Shown: in pieces, positions 51,793-60,357 of the stretch
How the letters are laid out: every line of letters starts with the position of its first letter
How positions within the stretch are numbered: the stretch's first letter is position 1
Assembly (NCBI GenBank): GCA_964393975.1
Contig: CAYMVO010000004.1
Coordinates: forward strand, 1-64,000
DNA length: 64,000 bases
Source: CALVNN01 sp964393975
GTDB lineage: Bacteria; Bacillota; Clostridia; Christensenellales; UBA1242
Reading direction: 5' to 3'
Program-made: the position numbers and the translations under genes
The notes under the pieces: generated by a model
Databases searched by the model: none
What the model was told of the DNA's origin: nothing
What the model saw: only the letters and a program-made list of their open reading frames with translations

Positions 51793-53742
51793 CTATTTTT
51801 TATTTTTTAGTTCGTTTATATAATCTCGTATTTCAATAGCCCTTTCAAAATCTAAATTATCAGTAGCAATCTTCATTAACTCCCTCAAATTATTGATTTC
51901 ATCATCAATTTCTTTTTTGTTCAATTTCTTTTTAGGTGTATCTTTTTTGGTGATAACAAGCGTATTTGAGATACCTTTTATAATAGTCTTAGGTGTGATA
52001 TTATGTTCTTTATTGTACTCATCTTGTATTTTTCTACGCCTTTCGGTCTCGGATATTGCCCGTTTCATACTATCGGTGATATTATCGGCGTACATAATGA
52101 CTCTCCCTTCAGCGTTTCTAGCGGAACGACCAATAGTTTGTATCAGTGCTCCCGTACTCCTTAAAAACCCTTCCTTATCAGCATCCAATATCGCGACTAG
52201 ACTCACCTCCGGCATATCAAGTCCCTCTCTTAAAAGATTTATACCGACAATGACATCGTATTTACCTAGTCTAAATTGTTTGATTATTTCCACACGCTCC
52301 AAAGTATCAATATCGCTATGCATATAGCACGCTTTGATACCGTGTTTAACCAAATAATCGGTCAAGTTTTCCGCCATTTTTTTTGTGAGCGTAGTCACGA
52401 GCACCCTTTGACCTTTCTCCACCACGCCAAAAATCTCGCTCGTCAAATCGTCCACTTGACTTTCGCTAGGTCTTACTGTAATAACGGGATCTAGTAGCCC
52501 TGTCGGTCTAATGATTTGTTCAGTGACTTCGTGGTTTGAATACTCCAGTTCAAACTCTTGCGGAGTAGCTGACACAAAAAGTGTTTGCCCAATTCTCGCT
52601 AAAAACTCATCAAAATTTAGCGGTCTATTATCATAAGCAGACGGCAATCTAAACCCATAATCAACTAGCGAAGTCTTTCTCGCCTTATCCCCCGCATACA
52701 TCGCCCTAATTTGAGGCAACGTAATATGACTCTCATCAATGAGTACAATCGCATCTTTCGGAAAATAGTCTAATAGCGTATACGGTGGATCTCCCGCGCT
52801 CCTCCCGTCAAAATATCTAGAATAATTTTCTATCCCTGAGCAATATCCGACCTCTCTAATCATCTCAATATCGTACTTGGTTCGCTCGGTAATTCTTTGC
52901 GCCTCAATGTATCTCTCATTACTCAAAAAATACTCTTTCATTTTGACCGCGTCTTCCTCTATTTGCTTTAGCGCGGTCTCGGTCTTATCACTATTTATGG
53001 CATAGTGAGTGGCAGGAAAAATCGCCACGTGAGAAAGCGCTGATTTCACCTTACCCGTGAGAGGGTTTATCTCAAAAATAGCCTCCACAGTATCACCAAA
53101 ATACTCTATCCTATACGCAAAATTATCCGCTCCCGCTGGGTAAATGTCTATAGTATCCCCCTTTACCCTAAAGCACCCCCTATCAAAATCAATATCGTTA
53201 CGTTGATATTGTATTTCAACGAGTTTGCGCATAACCTGTTTTAGAGGTTTTTCATCTCCCTCACGCAAAGACAAATGCAGATTGTAGTACTCCTCAGGAG
53301 CACCCAAACCATATATACAACTCACCGACGCCACCACTATGACATCACGCCTTTCAAGTAACGAACTAGTCGCAGAATGTCGGAGTTTGTCTATCTCGTC
53401 ATTTATGCTTAGGTCTTTTGCAATGTAGGTATCCGTACTACTGATATACGCCTCAGGCTGATAATAATCATAATAACTCACAAAAAACTCTACCCTATTA
53501 TTAGGAAAAAACTCCCTCAGCTCATTACATAATTGAGCAGCGAGAGTTTTGTTGTGAGCGATTACGAGTGCAGGTCTATTAAGCTTTTCGATTACATTAG
53601 CCATAGTGAAAGTCTTTCCACTACCGGTAACGCCTAATAAGACTTGCGCTTTGAGACCATCCTCAAACCCTCGCACAAGCTTTTCAATCGCTTGCGGTTG
53701 GTCGCCCGATGGCGTCATACTCGTGATAAGCTCAAAATCCAT
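51793..53742 (-). CDS. uvrB: Excinuclease ABC subunit B
   Basis: UvrB verifies damage and recruits UvrC. The 649-residue product has Walker A GVTGSGKTFTMANVIE, the DNA-gripping beta-hairpin YYDYYQPEAYISSTDTYIAK, DESHITLPQI (Walker B), helicase motifs through LLREGLDMPEVSLVAILDAD and QTIGRSARNAEGRVIMYAD. It ends with a C-terminal UVR motif (LDFERAIEIRDYINEL) for UvrC. Length is normal. It is downstream of ppa with an 18-base gap. uvrA lies at 1106, in a different operon. Confidence 0.97.
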   Translation of the reverse strand: MDFELITSMTPSGDQPQAIEKLVRGFEDGLKAQVLLGVTGSGKTFTMANVIEKLNRPALVIAHNKTLAAQLCNELREFFPNNRVEFFVSYYDYYQPEAYISSTDTYIAKDLSINDEIDKLRHSATSSLLERRDVIVVASVSCIYGLGAPEEYYNLHLSLREGDEKPLKQVMRKLVEIQYQRNDIDFDRGCFRVKGDTIDIYPAGADNFAYRIEYFGDTVEAIFEINPLTGKVKSALSHVAIFPATHYAINSDKTETALKQIEEDAVKMKEYFLSNERYIEAQRITERTKYDIEMIREVGYCSGIENYSRYFDGRSAGDPPYTLLDYFPKDAIVLIDESHITLPQIRAMYAGDKARKTSLVDYGFRLPSAYDNRPLNFDEFLARIGQTLFVSATPQEFELEYSNHEVTEQIIRPTGLLDPVITVRPSESQVDDLTSEIFGVVEKGQRVLVTTLTKKMAENLTDYLVKHGIKACYMHSDIDTLERVEIIKQFRLGKYDVIVGINLLREGLDMPEVSLVAILDADKEGFLRSTGALIQTIGRSARNAEGRVIMYADNITDSMKRAISETERRRKIQDEYNKEHNITPKTIIKGISNTLVITKKDTPKKKLNKKEIDDEINNLRELMKIATDNLDFERAIEIRDYINELKNKK

Positions 53743-53760
53743 ATTTACTCCTTAAAAAGA

Positions 53761-54318
53761 CTAGTTTTCCTCGTTACCGCCAAACTCAAGTTTGTAGCGA
53801 ATCTTAGCGTCTTGAATCGCCTCACGCGCTGCCTCATCGCCCTCCATTTCCTTGACCTCGGTAACCTTGTTTTCTAGCTCCTTATACACCTTTAAAAAGT
53901 GTACCATTTCAGATGCGACGTGCTTAGGAAGACTATTGATACTCTTATACTCATTGTATAGAGGATCTTTGAAAGGAATAGCGATAATCTTAGCATCACT
54001 CTTGCCATCATCAATCATAGTAACCGTTCCAATAGGATAACATCTCACCATAGTACCAGTGTCTAGACTCTCAGAGCAAAGCACCAACACGTCAAGAGGA
54101 TCACCATCCTCACTCATAGTCCTAGGAATAAAACCATAGTTTGCAGGATAATGTGTACTAGTGTACAAAATCCTATCTAGTATCATATAACCAGTCTCTT
54201 TATCCATTTCGTATTTCTTCTTTGAACCTTTTGGGATCTCAATCACGGCAATAAAATCATCTTTTGTGATACGCTTATCATCAATATTATGCCAAATTGT
54301 ATTCATATTCATACTCAT
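53761..54318 (-). CDS. ppa: Inorganic pyrophosphatase (family I)
   Basis: Ppa hydrolyses pyrophosphate from biosynthetic reactions. The 185-residue product has the soluble family I signatures: IEIPKGSKKKYEMDKETG, HYPANYGFIPRTMSEDGDPL with the metal-binding DGDPLDV, and the KxD...KxK ending (DDGKSDAKIIAIPFKDPLYN). Family II (DHH) is more usual in many Clostridia, so family I here is mildly notable. AGGTGAAAAAGT precedes the ATG. uvrB follows. Confidence 0.95.
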   Translation of the reverse strand: MSMNMNTIWHNIDDKRITKDDFIAVIEIPKGSKKKYEMDKETGYMILDRILYTSTHYPANYGFIPRTMSEDGDPLDVLVLCSESLDTGTMVRCYPIGTVTMIDDGKSDAKIIAIPFKDPLYNEYKSINSLPKHVASEMVHFLKVYKELENKVTEVKEMEGDEAAREAIQDAKIRYKLEFGGNEEN

Positions 54319-54468
54319 ACTTTTTCACCTCATAAAATTATTATAACCATATTTTAGCACAAAATCCAAATTTTTACAACTAAATTAGTAAAAATATATT
54401 GACCTTTTTAACTTATTAGCAAATAAAATGATTTATTTTTTTTAAAACACTCACTTCAGCTACCTCAT

Positions 54469-54753
54469 TCAGTGACTGTCCACTCCCACAATCTTTTTAT
54501 CACTCAATTTATACACGTCTTTATTTAAAGATAATTGATTGACCGAAAACGTTATTTTCTCATTTATATGATTAAAATTATATGTACAAATTTGTTCGCC
54601 TTGCTCATTATATGAAAAATAAGAACGCTATTTTGGATATGTAATTTCATCAAAAAGTTCGTTGTATAAAGACAAAGTAATGTCTTTTTTTGCGATAAAT
54701 TCTTCATTACTTTGTGATTTGTAAATTTTAAATAAATTTTTTATTTTAATCAT
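54469..54753 (-). pseudogene. Small gene interrupted by in-frame amber codon
   Basis: From ATG 54753 the frame reads MIKIKNLFKIYKSQSNEEFI ... LFDEITYPK, then TAG at 54630-54628, and resumes RSYFSYNEQGEQICTYNF ... KKIVGVDSH to TGA. Both halves look coding (about 94 codons in total), and I recognise no family. There is no ribosome site. Together with the frameshifted gene at 54891 it suggests a decaying segment. The flanking AT-rich stretches 54319-54468 and 54754-54890 hold nothing else that I can see. Confidence 0.5.
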
Positions 54754-54890
54754 TTATTTTTAGCCTTATACTTAAACAAATTTTTACTTTTTAGCTAGCT
54801 TTTCATTTCGTCCATATATCATTTTGACTAATAATAGCAATATATCACATAAAAATTTGTCATTCAATCTTCTCATTTTGTACTTTTAAG

Positions 54891-55130
54891 TCATTTTGAT
54901 ATTTCATTTTCTTTCTTTGGAATATTCCAGTCTATTTCTCCATTCCACCTATTTTGCATTACAGGAATACCTTTCAATATTTATCTTTTCTCTGATGCCT
55001 TTTAAATCCATTTTCTTATAACTCAATGCGTCTATGTAATAAGTCATAAGCTCTTTAATAGATGAAAACTCTTTTTTTTTATAGATACGGAACCTAATTC
55101 GGATAAATAAATTTTAGGAGCATTTATCAC
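54891..55130 (-). pseudogene. Frameshifted gene remnant of unknown family
   Basis: Starting at GTG 55130 (GGGCGG upstream), the frame reads INAPKIYLSELGSVSIKKK. After slipping in a nine-A run it continues EFSSIKELMTYYIDALSYKK and DLKGIREKINIER. A second shift gives KGIPVMQNRWNGEIDWNIPK then KENEISK and TGA 54891. The three pieces join into one plausible ~80-residue protein broken by two indels. No family is recognised. It lies nine bases after the unknown gene at 55139. Confidence 0.5.
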
Positions 55131-55138
55131 CGCCCTTT

Positions 55139-55981
55139 TTAAATCAAATAGTTAACCAACTTCATAAAACTATGTTGTGATATATTTGATACCTCATTTT
55201 CTTCATTATAGACATTTACCAAGACATAGTCACTCTTTGCGTATGCCTTGAAATATTCTATATCACCATTATTATGTGATAACAATATAGTCTTGTATCT
55301 ATTGCCTGAAAGCATTATCATTTTTAGCGCCTCCTCGACATCATTCACCCGACTTTTAGCCTTTTTGCACTTGAAATTTGTATAAAGAACTACATCTTTC
55401 ATTTGACTCGGCAACTCATTATATAAGGACTTGTCCAAACATATCACATCGGTGACACCATAAGGGATATATTCCTTAAAAGTAATACCTTTAAAGCTAT
55501 TATAAAATGCTCCACTTCCTATGATTAGTACATTATCAAATCTATCCAAACTATTTTCAAAGCGCTCTTTGTCGGTCTCGATGCTGACATTTAGCCCAAA
55601 CTGAGTAGCCACTCTCCCCATAATACCCAATACAAAAGCGCTAGCAGTAACATTTTTATCCGCACTCAAATACACGCACGCGCTTACATCACTCGTCAAA
55701 GCTTTAGCCACCGCATAGACTATCATCAAAAGGTCATTATCTTGCACCGCAATACCGACGCAATCATAAGGTACATACTTTTGTATAAATGTATTGCCAT
55801 TCGTCTTGTCAGTAGGCGCCACGCAATCAGACAAACTATTCTCTGTCCACTCTAGACTCTTTATACACTTTTCAATATCAAAAAAAGTACCGTTTTTTGC
55901 GACATCAATATTATTAGCCTTTGATATCAAATCTTTATCTTCCATAATGGCGTTTTTTATCTCTTCACAAATTTTCATCAT
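55139..55981 (-). CDS. Uncharacterised protein (280 aa)
   Basis: I cannot name this protein firmly. The stretch FIQKYVPYDCVGIAVQDNDL, then MIVYAVAKALTSD and SACVYLSADKNVTA, faintly resembles the aldehyde dehydrogenase/ProA nucleotide domain (where 'P-x-G-V-x-G...A-x-x-L-K-S-G-N' is usual), and NVLIIGSGAFYNSFKGITF then KEYIPYGVTDVICLD fits a Rossmann-like half. The catalytic cysteine region is not recognisable, so it is probably not an active dehydrogenase. The start is either of two adjacent ATGs at 55981 or 55978, with GAGGTG upstream. Confidence 0.6.
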   Translation of the reverse strand: MMKICEEIKNAIMEDKDLISKANNIDVAKNGTFFDIEKCIKSLEWTENSLSDCVAPTDKTNGNTFIQKYVPYDCVGIAVQDNDLLMIVYAVAKALTSDVSACVYLSADKNVTASAFVLGIMGRVATQFGLNVSIETDKERFENSLDRFDNVLIIGSGAFYNSFKGITFKEYIPYGVTDVICLDKSLYNELPSQMKDVVLYTNFKCKKAKSRVNDVEEALKMIMLSGNRYKTILLSHNNGDIEYFKAYAKSDYVLVNVYNEENEVSNISQHSFMKLVNYLI

Positions 55982-56120
55982 ATCCACACCTCAACTATAT
56001 ATATTATTCTAACATATAAATATCATAAAGTAAACTATTTAAAAAAATTTATTTAAGATATAAATATTTTTTAAAATTTGTCACAATATATATTTGAATT
56101 TTAAAAAAAAGGATAATTAT

Positions 56121-57155
56121 ATGAAAAAATTAAGTTTGATTGCAGTATTTATTTTATGTGTAGCACTTTTATTAGATGTCAGCCAAAATGCGACTTGTTT
56201 TGCTAGTGAGGTGCAAAGTAGCACTATCACCGTAAACGGCGTAGGCGAAGTCGATATATCGCCAGATAAAGCGTGCGTGCGTATTGGCGTAGAAACATTC
56301 AATGAAGATCTAAACACCGCAAACGCCGACAATACGCAAAAAACAAATAACATAGTGTCTTATCTACAGCAAAACGGCATCGCAAAAGATGACATCACGA
56401 CAAAAAACTACCACGCCCACAACATAATGACTTTTACCAACGGGCAAAAGTCTTTAGGGTATAAGGTGTGTAATTGTATAGATTTTTATACTTTTGACCT
56501 CACTAAAATATCTACGCTAATTAATGGCGCTATGGATAACGGCGCTACCAGTTTTAACGGTGTCAGTCTAGATTATAGCGACAAACAAACCGCCTTGTAT
56601 GACGCCTTAAGACTCGCTATAGAGAGTGCGACCGAAAAAGCCACAACATTAGCACAAGGTGAGAGCGTGAGTATAAAGGGAATAAAGGAACAATGTTCAT
56701 TTATTAGCGCTAAGAGATGCAATGCGTTATTTGCGCATAAAGGAGTTAGCGACATATACCCTACAGCGAGTATGAAAGTCATTGCGTGTGTCGAGGCGGA
56801 GTTTTATATAAATCAAAATGAAGACACCACCACCGAAAATCAAAACACATCTAGTGAAATCGACCTTACGCAAGATAGTTTAAATAACCAAAACGCAAAC
56901 ACGCAAGGCGCCATAAACACACCTACTAATAGCGACGAAAATATAACTAATAGTAATAAAATCAATCTAACCGCAAATGATATTCGCAAAGACATCTTAG
57001 ACCTTGAAAAAGATTTACGCACAAAAAGCAATGATACAAGCGCACAAAATAGCACATATTCAGATAGACCAACCGACTCTCCAAGTAAAAATCAAAACAC
57101 ACCACCTCTAGATTATACACCAATGCCAAAAAGCAAGCCAATGAAAATTGATTAA
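56121..57155 (+). CDS. Secreted SIMPL-domain (DUF541) protein
   Basis: A 344-residue exported protein. Signal peptide ~1-29. The SIMPL domain (~33-235) begins STITVNGVGEVDISPDKACV and includes GAMDNGATSFNGVSLDYSDK and the ATEKATTLAQGESVSI helix. SIMPL proteins are periplasmic or surface factors linked to oxidative and other stresses; the mechanism is unknown. After residue ~240 comes a low-complexity Asn/Thr/Ser/Asp-rich tail of ~105 residues, probably disordered or wall-spanning. AAAGGATAATTAT precedes the ATG. Confidence 0.85.
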   Translation: MKKLSLIAVFILCVALLLDVSQNATCFASEVQSSTITVNGVGEVDISPDKACVRIGVETFNEDLNTANADNTQKTNNIVSYLQQNGIAKDDITTKNYHAHNIMTFTNGQKSLGYKVCNCIDFYTFDLTKISTLINGAMDNGATSFNGVSLDYSDKQTALYDALRLAIESATEKATTLAQGESVSIKGIKEQCSFISAKRCNALFAHKGVSDIYPTASMKVIACVEAEFYINQNEDTTTENQNTSSEIDLTQDSLNNQNANTQGAINTPTNSDENITNSNKINLTANDIRKDILDLEKDLRTKSNDTSAQNSTYSDRPTDSPSKNQNTPPLDYTPMPKSKPMKID

Positions 57156-57225
57156 ATCATAAAGCACAGTCTTAAAGTTTTCTAAATTTTATGATATACT
57201 CAAACTAAATGAGTAAAAAATAATA

Positions 57226-57324
57226 TAGGTCGATTTTGATTGGTTTAACATCTTTAGCTAAACTTTCCCGTAAGCCAAAATTGACTAAACATTTATCTAG
57301 TTTACGCACTAAAATTTCGACCTA
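57226..57324. other. Structured intergenic segment or gene remnant
   Basis: TAGGTCGA (57226-57233) pairs with TCGACCTA (57317-57324). Inside it, TTGGTTTA / TAAGCCAA (57240-57247 with 57271-57278) and TAAAC / GTTTA (57286-57290 with 57300-57304) make a three-way junction. On the minus strand the same bases also give a short open frame (VRKLDKCLVNFGLRESLAK, then PIKIDL) loosely like nucleotidyltransferase endings. It lies between converging genes, and I cannot decide between the two readings. Confidence 0.35.
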
Positions 57325-57378
57325 ACAAAAAAACATCACACCATAACGATGAAAAATAAATCACCTCATATCTATCAC

Positions 57379-57408
57379 AAAAAAAGGGTGCGCCATAAAT
57401 AGCACACC
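57379..57408 (-). terminator. Terminator of rpiB
   Basis: On the minus strand GGTGTGC pairs with GCGCACC around TATTTATG, followed by seven Ts. Confidence 0.82.
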
Positions 57409-57414
57409 TCTATC

Positions 57415-57837
57415 TTATAGTTCTCTTAGCTCGTCGACACGCCTTTGATGTCTACCGCCCTCAAAAGACTCTGTCAAAAAGGTCTTCACTATCTCAAGTG
57501 AGTCGCTAGCGATTTGATTACGCCCTCTTAAGACTAGCACATTTGCGTTGTTATGATTGCGAGTGAGCTTTGCACTCATCGCATCATAGCACAGTCCCGC
57601 ACGGATATGCTTAAATCTATTACTAGCAATACTCATCCCTATACCCGTACCGCAAATCAAGATACCTCTATCACCCTCTTTTATCTTTTCGCAAACTTTT
57701 TTTGCGATCAGTGGATAATCAACACTATCAAGGCTATACGTACCCTCATCCTCGTATTCAAGGTCGTTTTCTTTTAAATATTCACACACAGCACACTTTA
57801 GTTCGTACCCTGCGTGGTCAGAGCCTACATATATCAT
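57415..57837 (-). CDS. rpiB: Ribose-5-phosphate isomerase B
   Basis: RpiB interconverts ribose-5-phosphate and ribulose-5-phosphate. The 140-residue product has the RpiB/LacA motifs: MIYVGSDHAGYELKCAVCEY at the start, the DYPLIAKKVCEKIKEGD strand, ILICGTGIGMSIASNRFKHI with the catalytic Cys in ICGTG, and ARLTRNHNNANVL-type segment AKLTRNHNNANVLVLRGR. LacA/LacB subunits share this fold; the active-site Asp-His (SDHAG) is intact and no partner subunit is adjacent, so RpiB is preferred. It lies 24 bases after the zinc-ribbon gene. Confidence 0.93.
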   Translation of the reverse strand: MIYVGSDHAGYELKCAVCEYLKENDLEYEDEGTYSLDSVDYPLIAKKVCEKIKEGDRGILICGTGIGMSIASNRFKHIRAGLCYDAMSAKLTRNHNNANVLVLRGRNQIASDSLEIVKTFLTESFEGGRHQRRVDELREL

Positions 57838-57861
57838 AGCAAAACCTCCTCACAAAAAAGA

Positions 57862-58392
57862 TTAATCTTTATCATCTTCGTCGTCAAAGTCGTCTTTGTA
57901 CTCATCGTCGCCATAGTCGTCGAAGTCGTCTTTGTACTCATCGTCTTTGTACTCGTTGTCTTCCTCTTCGTCAAAACTGGAATCGTCCATATCAAGTCCT
58001 TCCATTGACTCTCCATCAAGGTCTTTTCCAAAATCTAAAAAGTCGTCATCGTCATAATCAATATGGTCATCCTCAATATCTATAACGCTAGCGTTTTCAC
58101 CGATTTCCTCATTTTCGCTCTCAGTCTCTTCTTCTTCGCTAATATAACGACGCCACTCTCTATCGTCATCGTACTCAAAATCATATCCGCACTCCTCACG
58201 ACAAGACTCACAAATTTGCTCATCTGCGTTTAAAAAGTTTGTATGACAAATAGGACAAAGTTCCATATCCAATTCATTATACATATCACCTCTTGCTTCA
58301 AGCTCACTCTTGCAAACATTGCAAAGTTTATCCTTTTTTTGAATATAATTCAATTCGCATCTAGGGCATCTAATATAAACATTTTTTTTCAT
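57862..58392 (-). CDS. Zinc-ribbon protein with acidic repeat tail
   Basis: A 176-residue protein with three N-terminal Cys pairs forming zinc-ribbon-like knuckles (RCPRC, LCNVCKS, LCPICH, ICESCREECG) in residues ~8-68. The second half is almost all Asp/Glu and ends with a tandem repeat of the type EYKDDFDDYGDDEYKDDFDD. The zinc part resembles small ribbons found in RNA/DNA-binding or protein-binding factors. The acidic tail may bind basic partners or metal. AAGGAGATAACA precedes the ATG; the open frame reads six codons further. No family match is known to me. Confidence 0.7.
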   Translation of the reverse strand: MKKNVYIRCPRCELNYIQKKDKLCNVCKSELEARGDMYNELDMELCPICHTNFLNADEQICESCREECGYDFEYDDDREWRRYISEEEETESENEEIGENASVIDIEDDHIDYDDDDFLDFGKDLDGESMEGLDMDDSSFDEEEDNEYKDDEYKDDFDDYGDDEYKDDFDDEDDKD

Positions 58393-58465
58393 TGTTATCT
58401 CCTTCAACAACAGTGTTTAAGTAAATCTAAAAGATAAAAACTTATTCTCAAAACTTACTTATGCT

Positions 58466-58494
58466 ATTATATAGATATAGTTGTCAAATGTCTA
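58466..58494 (-). promoter_or_regulatory. Promoter of the zinc-ribbon/rpiB operon
   Basis: TAGACA, a 17-base spacer and TATAAT on the minus strand, about 75 bases upstream of the zinc-ribbon gene. The AT-rich stretch between this and the rplL terminator holds no gene that I can see. Confidence 0.6.
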
Positions 58495-58628
58495 CTGTTT
58501 TTTAAAAAAATTTTTAATATTTTTTATAAAATTTATTTTTTGATACATTAGTATTTATTACTTAGAGTTATTTTTATTGTGATTTTGATTAAAAATACGA
58601 CTATCTCACGCCTAGCCACTAAGCACAC

Positions 58629-58664
58629 AAAAAAACTTTTTAGCCTTTACTAGACCAAAAAGTT
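58629..58664 (-). terminator. Terminator of rplJ-rplL
   Basis: On the minus strand AACTTTTT pairs with AAAAAGTT (8 bp) followed by a T-run, after the rplL stop. Confidence 0.75.
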
Positions 58665-58681
58665 TTAAATAGGTTTTCTAC

Positions 58682-59053
58682 TTATGCCAATTCAACAGTA
58701 GCGCCTGCTTCCTTAAGCTTAGCCTCAATAGCCTTAGCCTCGTCAGCTGGAAGACCTTCTTTGACAGTCTTAGGAGCGCCCTCAACCAAAGCTTTAGCCT
58801 CACCAAGACTAAGTCCTGTGATATCTCTAACAGCCTTGATAACGTCAATCTTCTTGTCGCCAACTGCCTTCAATACTACGTTAAAGCTTGATTTTTCCTC
58901 AGTAGCCTCAGTAGCACCAGCAACTGGACCAGCTACCATAACTGGAGCAGCGGCACTAACACCAAACTCCTCTTCTAACATTTTTACTAACTCACTAACT
59001 TCCACTACAGAAAGTTCCTTGATTTCATCAACAATTTTGTTCAAATCTGCCAT
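58682..59053 (-). CDS. rplL: 50S ribosomal protein L7/L12
   Basis: L12 forms the stalk that recruits translation GTPases. The 123-residue product has the N-terminal dimerisation helices (MADLNKIVDEIKELSVVEVS), an Ala/Pro-rich hinge (SAAAPVMVAGPVAGATEATE) and the C-terminal domain with KIDVIKAVRDITGLSLGEAK and the closing EAKLKEAGATVELA. Length and layout are typical. It lies 31 bases after rplJ and shares its promoter. Confidence 0.97.
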   Translation of the reverse strand: MADLNKIVDEIKELSVVEVSELVKMLEEEFGVSAAAPVMVAGPVAGATEATEEKSSFNVVLKAVGDKKIDVIKAVRDITGLSLGEAKALVEGAPKTVKEGLPADEAKAIEAKLKEAGATVELA

Positions 59054-59084
59054 TTTTGATTTCTCCTTTAAAATTTAATTTGTT

Positions 59085-59582
59085 TTAATTATTTTCTTGT
59101 TTTTTCTCTGCGATTGCATTAAGAGCAACAGCAAGTCCACGAGCTGGACCATTAAGTACGCTAAGCAATTGACCGATAAGTGCAGGTTTGGTAGGTAATT
59201 TAGCCAACCTAGTCACATAATCTTTCTCAATTCTAGCGTTGTTTAAGATACCGCACTTAAGAGTCAAAGCCTTTTTCTTAGACTCGTACTCATAAGCTAT
59301 TCTAGCGGCGTTTGTCTCTTCCTCGTAATCAAATGCTACTGAGGTAGTGCCTTGCAATACATCATCAAAGCCTTCGATACCCAATTCATTCAACGCACGA
59401 AGCAATAAACGGTTTTTGTAAACACGATACTCTACATTGCTATCACGAAACTCGCAACGAAGTGCGGTGTCGTTTGCAACATTGATACCTTGATAATTGA
59501 TAAAAACTACAGACTTTGCTCTACCGATTTTATCTTTTATCTCGTTTACAATTTCTTCTTTTTGTTCACGAATAACGCTCAT
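59085..59582 (-). CDS. rplJ: 50S ribosomal protein L10
   Basis: L10 carries the L12 stalk dimers and binds 23S rRNA near the GTPase centre. The 165-residue product starts VIREQKEEIVNEIKDKIGRA, has the RNA-binding SVVFINYQGINVANDTALR and ends with the helical L12-binding tail (LVNALNAIAEKKQENN-like GLAVALNAIAEKKQ). AATAGGAGG precedes the ATG. Its leader carries the autoregulatory L10 element. Confidence 0.96.
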   Translation of the reverse strand: MSVIREQKEEIVNEIKDKIGRAKSVVFINYQGINVANDTALRCEFRDSNVEYRVYKNRLLLRALNELGIEGFDDVLQGTTSVAFDYEEETNAARIAYEYESKKKALTLKCGILNNARIEKDYVTRLAKLPTKPALIGQLLSVLNGPARGLAVALNAIAEKKQENN

Positions 59583-59609
59583 TTAGAAAACCTCCTATTT
59601 AGTTGCAAC

Positions 59610-59742
59610 AAAAAAACTCTTGCATTGCGTGAGTGGTCGCAAGAGTCTTTTACAATCTCCTAATAGCGAACCTCGGTAAGCGCAATTTAAGGTCAAAGGT
59701 GACCGCTTACTGTCTTAAGCCCTACAATGTTTTTAAAATTAC
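59610..59742 (-). promoter_or_regulatory. L10 leader (autoregulatory) with attenuator terminator
   Basis: On the minus strand the leader contains GGGCTTAAGACAGTAAGCGG, a CTTAAATTGCGCTTACCGAG GT segment and a closing terminator CTCTTGC / GCAAGAG plus Ts (59610-59646). This is the conserved L10(L12)4-binding kink-turn leader (Rfam L10_leader type). Excess L10-L12 stabilises the terminator state. The pieces match the family as I know it, but I did not fold the whole RNA. Confidence 0.82.
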
Positions 59743-59748
59743 AAGGGT

Positions 59749-59777
59749 ATTATACACAAAATAAACGCATTTGTCAA
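59749..59777 (-). promoter_or_regulatory. Promoter of rplJ-rplL
   Basis: TTGACA, exactly 17 bases, TATAAT on the minus strand, a perfect consensus, immediately upstream of the L10 leader. Confidence 0.9.
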
Positions 59778-59821
59778 TGATTTTTATAATATTTTATAGA
59801 TTTTTTAAAAATTTTTTATAA

Positions 59822-60244
59822 TCACTCAATAATAATATTGACCGGTCCGTCCACCCCACATTCTATCAGCATATCCGCACCAAATACGCCAGACACCACC
59901 GGCACCCTTTCGCTACATTTATCCACCAAATCATAAAATTGCCCTTCCGCTTCCTTATACGCCAACGCACCATCAAAGCTCGGTCTAAAACCTTTTTGCA
60001 CGTTACCACAAAGCGTAAAGTTTGACACGAGCATTAGAGTACCGCCCACGTCCAAGATAGACAAATTCATTTTTTCATCTTCCTCAAACACTCTAAGCCC
60101 GCATAATTTATTTGCTAGCCACTCGTTCCTATCTGTATCACCACTACCATATCCTACATACGCAATTAGTCCTACACCCATTGACTGAGACTCGCCGTTT
60201 ATGGTTATTTTGGCACTTTTCACTCTTTGCACTAATACTCGCAT
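59822..60244 (-). CDS. dtd: D-aminoacyl-tRNA deacylase
   Basis: Dtd removes D-amino acids mischarged onto tRNA. The 140-residue product has the N-terminal MRVLVQRVKSAKITING, the active-site segment SNFTLCGNVQKGFRPSF (usual form SQFTLYAD...KGRRPSF) and the cis Gly-Pro loop VDGPVNII, which replaces the common NDGPVT. Most catalytic features are kept, but the Thr to Asn change beside Gly-Pro is unusual. The start at ATG 60244 follows AAGGAGATATTT; the frame extends 16 codons without support. Confidence 0.93.
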   Translation of the reverse strand: MRVLVQRVKSAKITINGESQSMGVGLIAYVGYGSGDTDRNEWLANKLCGLRVFEEDEKMNLSILDVGGTLMLVSNFTLCGNVQKGFRPSFDGALAYKEAEGQFYDLVDKCSERVPVVSGVFGADMLIECGVDGPVNIIIE

Positions 60245-60357
60245 AAATATCTCCTTATATTTAATCATAACATATATTAAAAAATTACGCAAATATTTTT
60301 AAAAAATTAGTTGCATTTAAAATAATAATATTTTAATATATACACATAGGAGGATTT

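Noticed and set aside
8795..55130. TAG read as an amino acid (stop-codon reassignment) to explain the in-frame ambers
   Set aside because: The affected genes also contain TAA stops, frameshifts or truncation, several intact genes end in TAG, and RF2 regulation shows UGA is a working stop.
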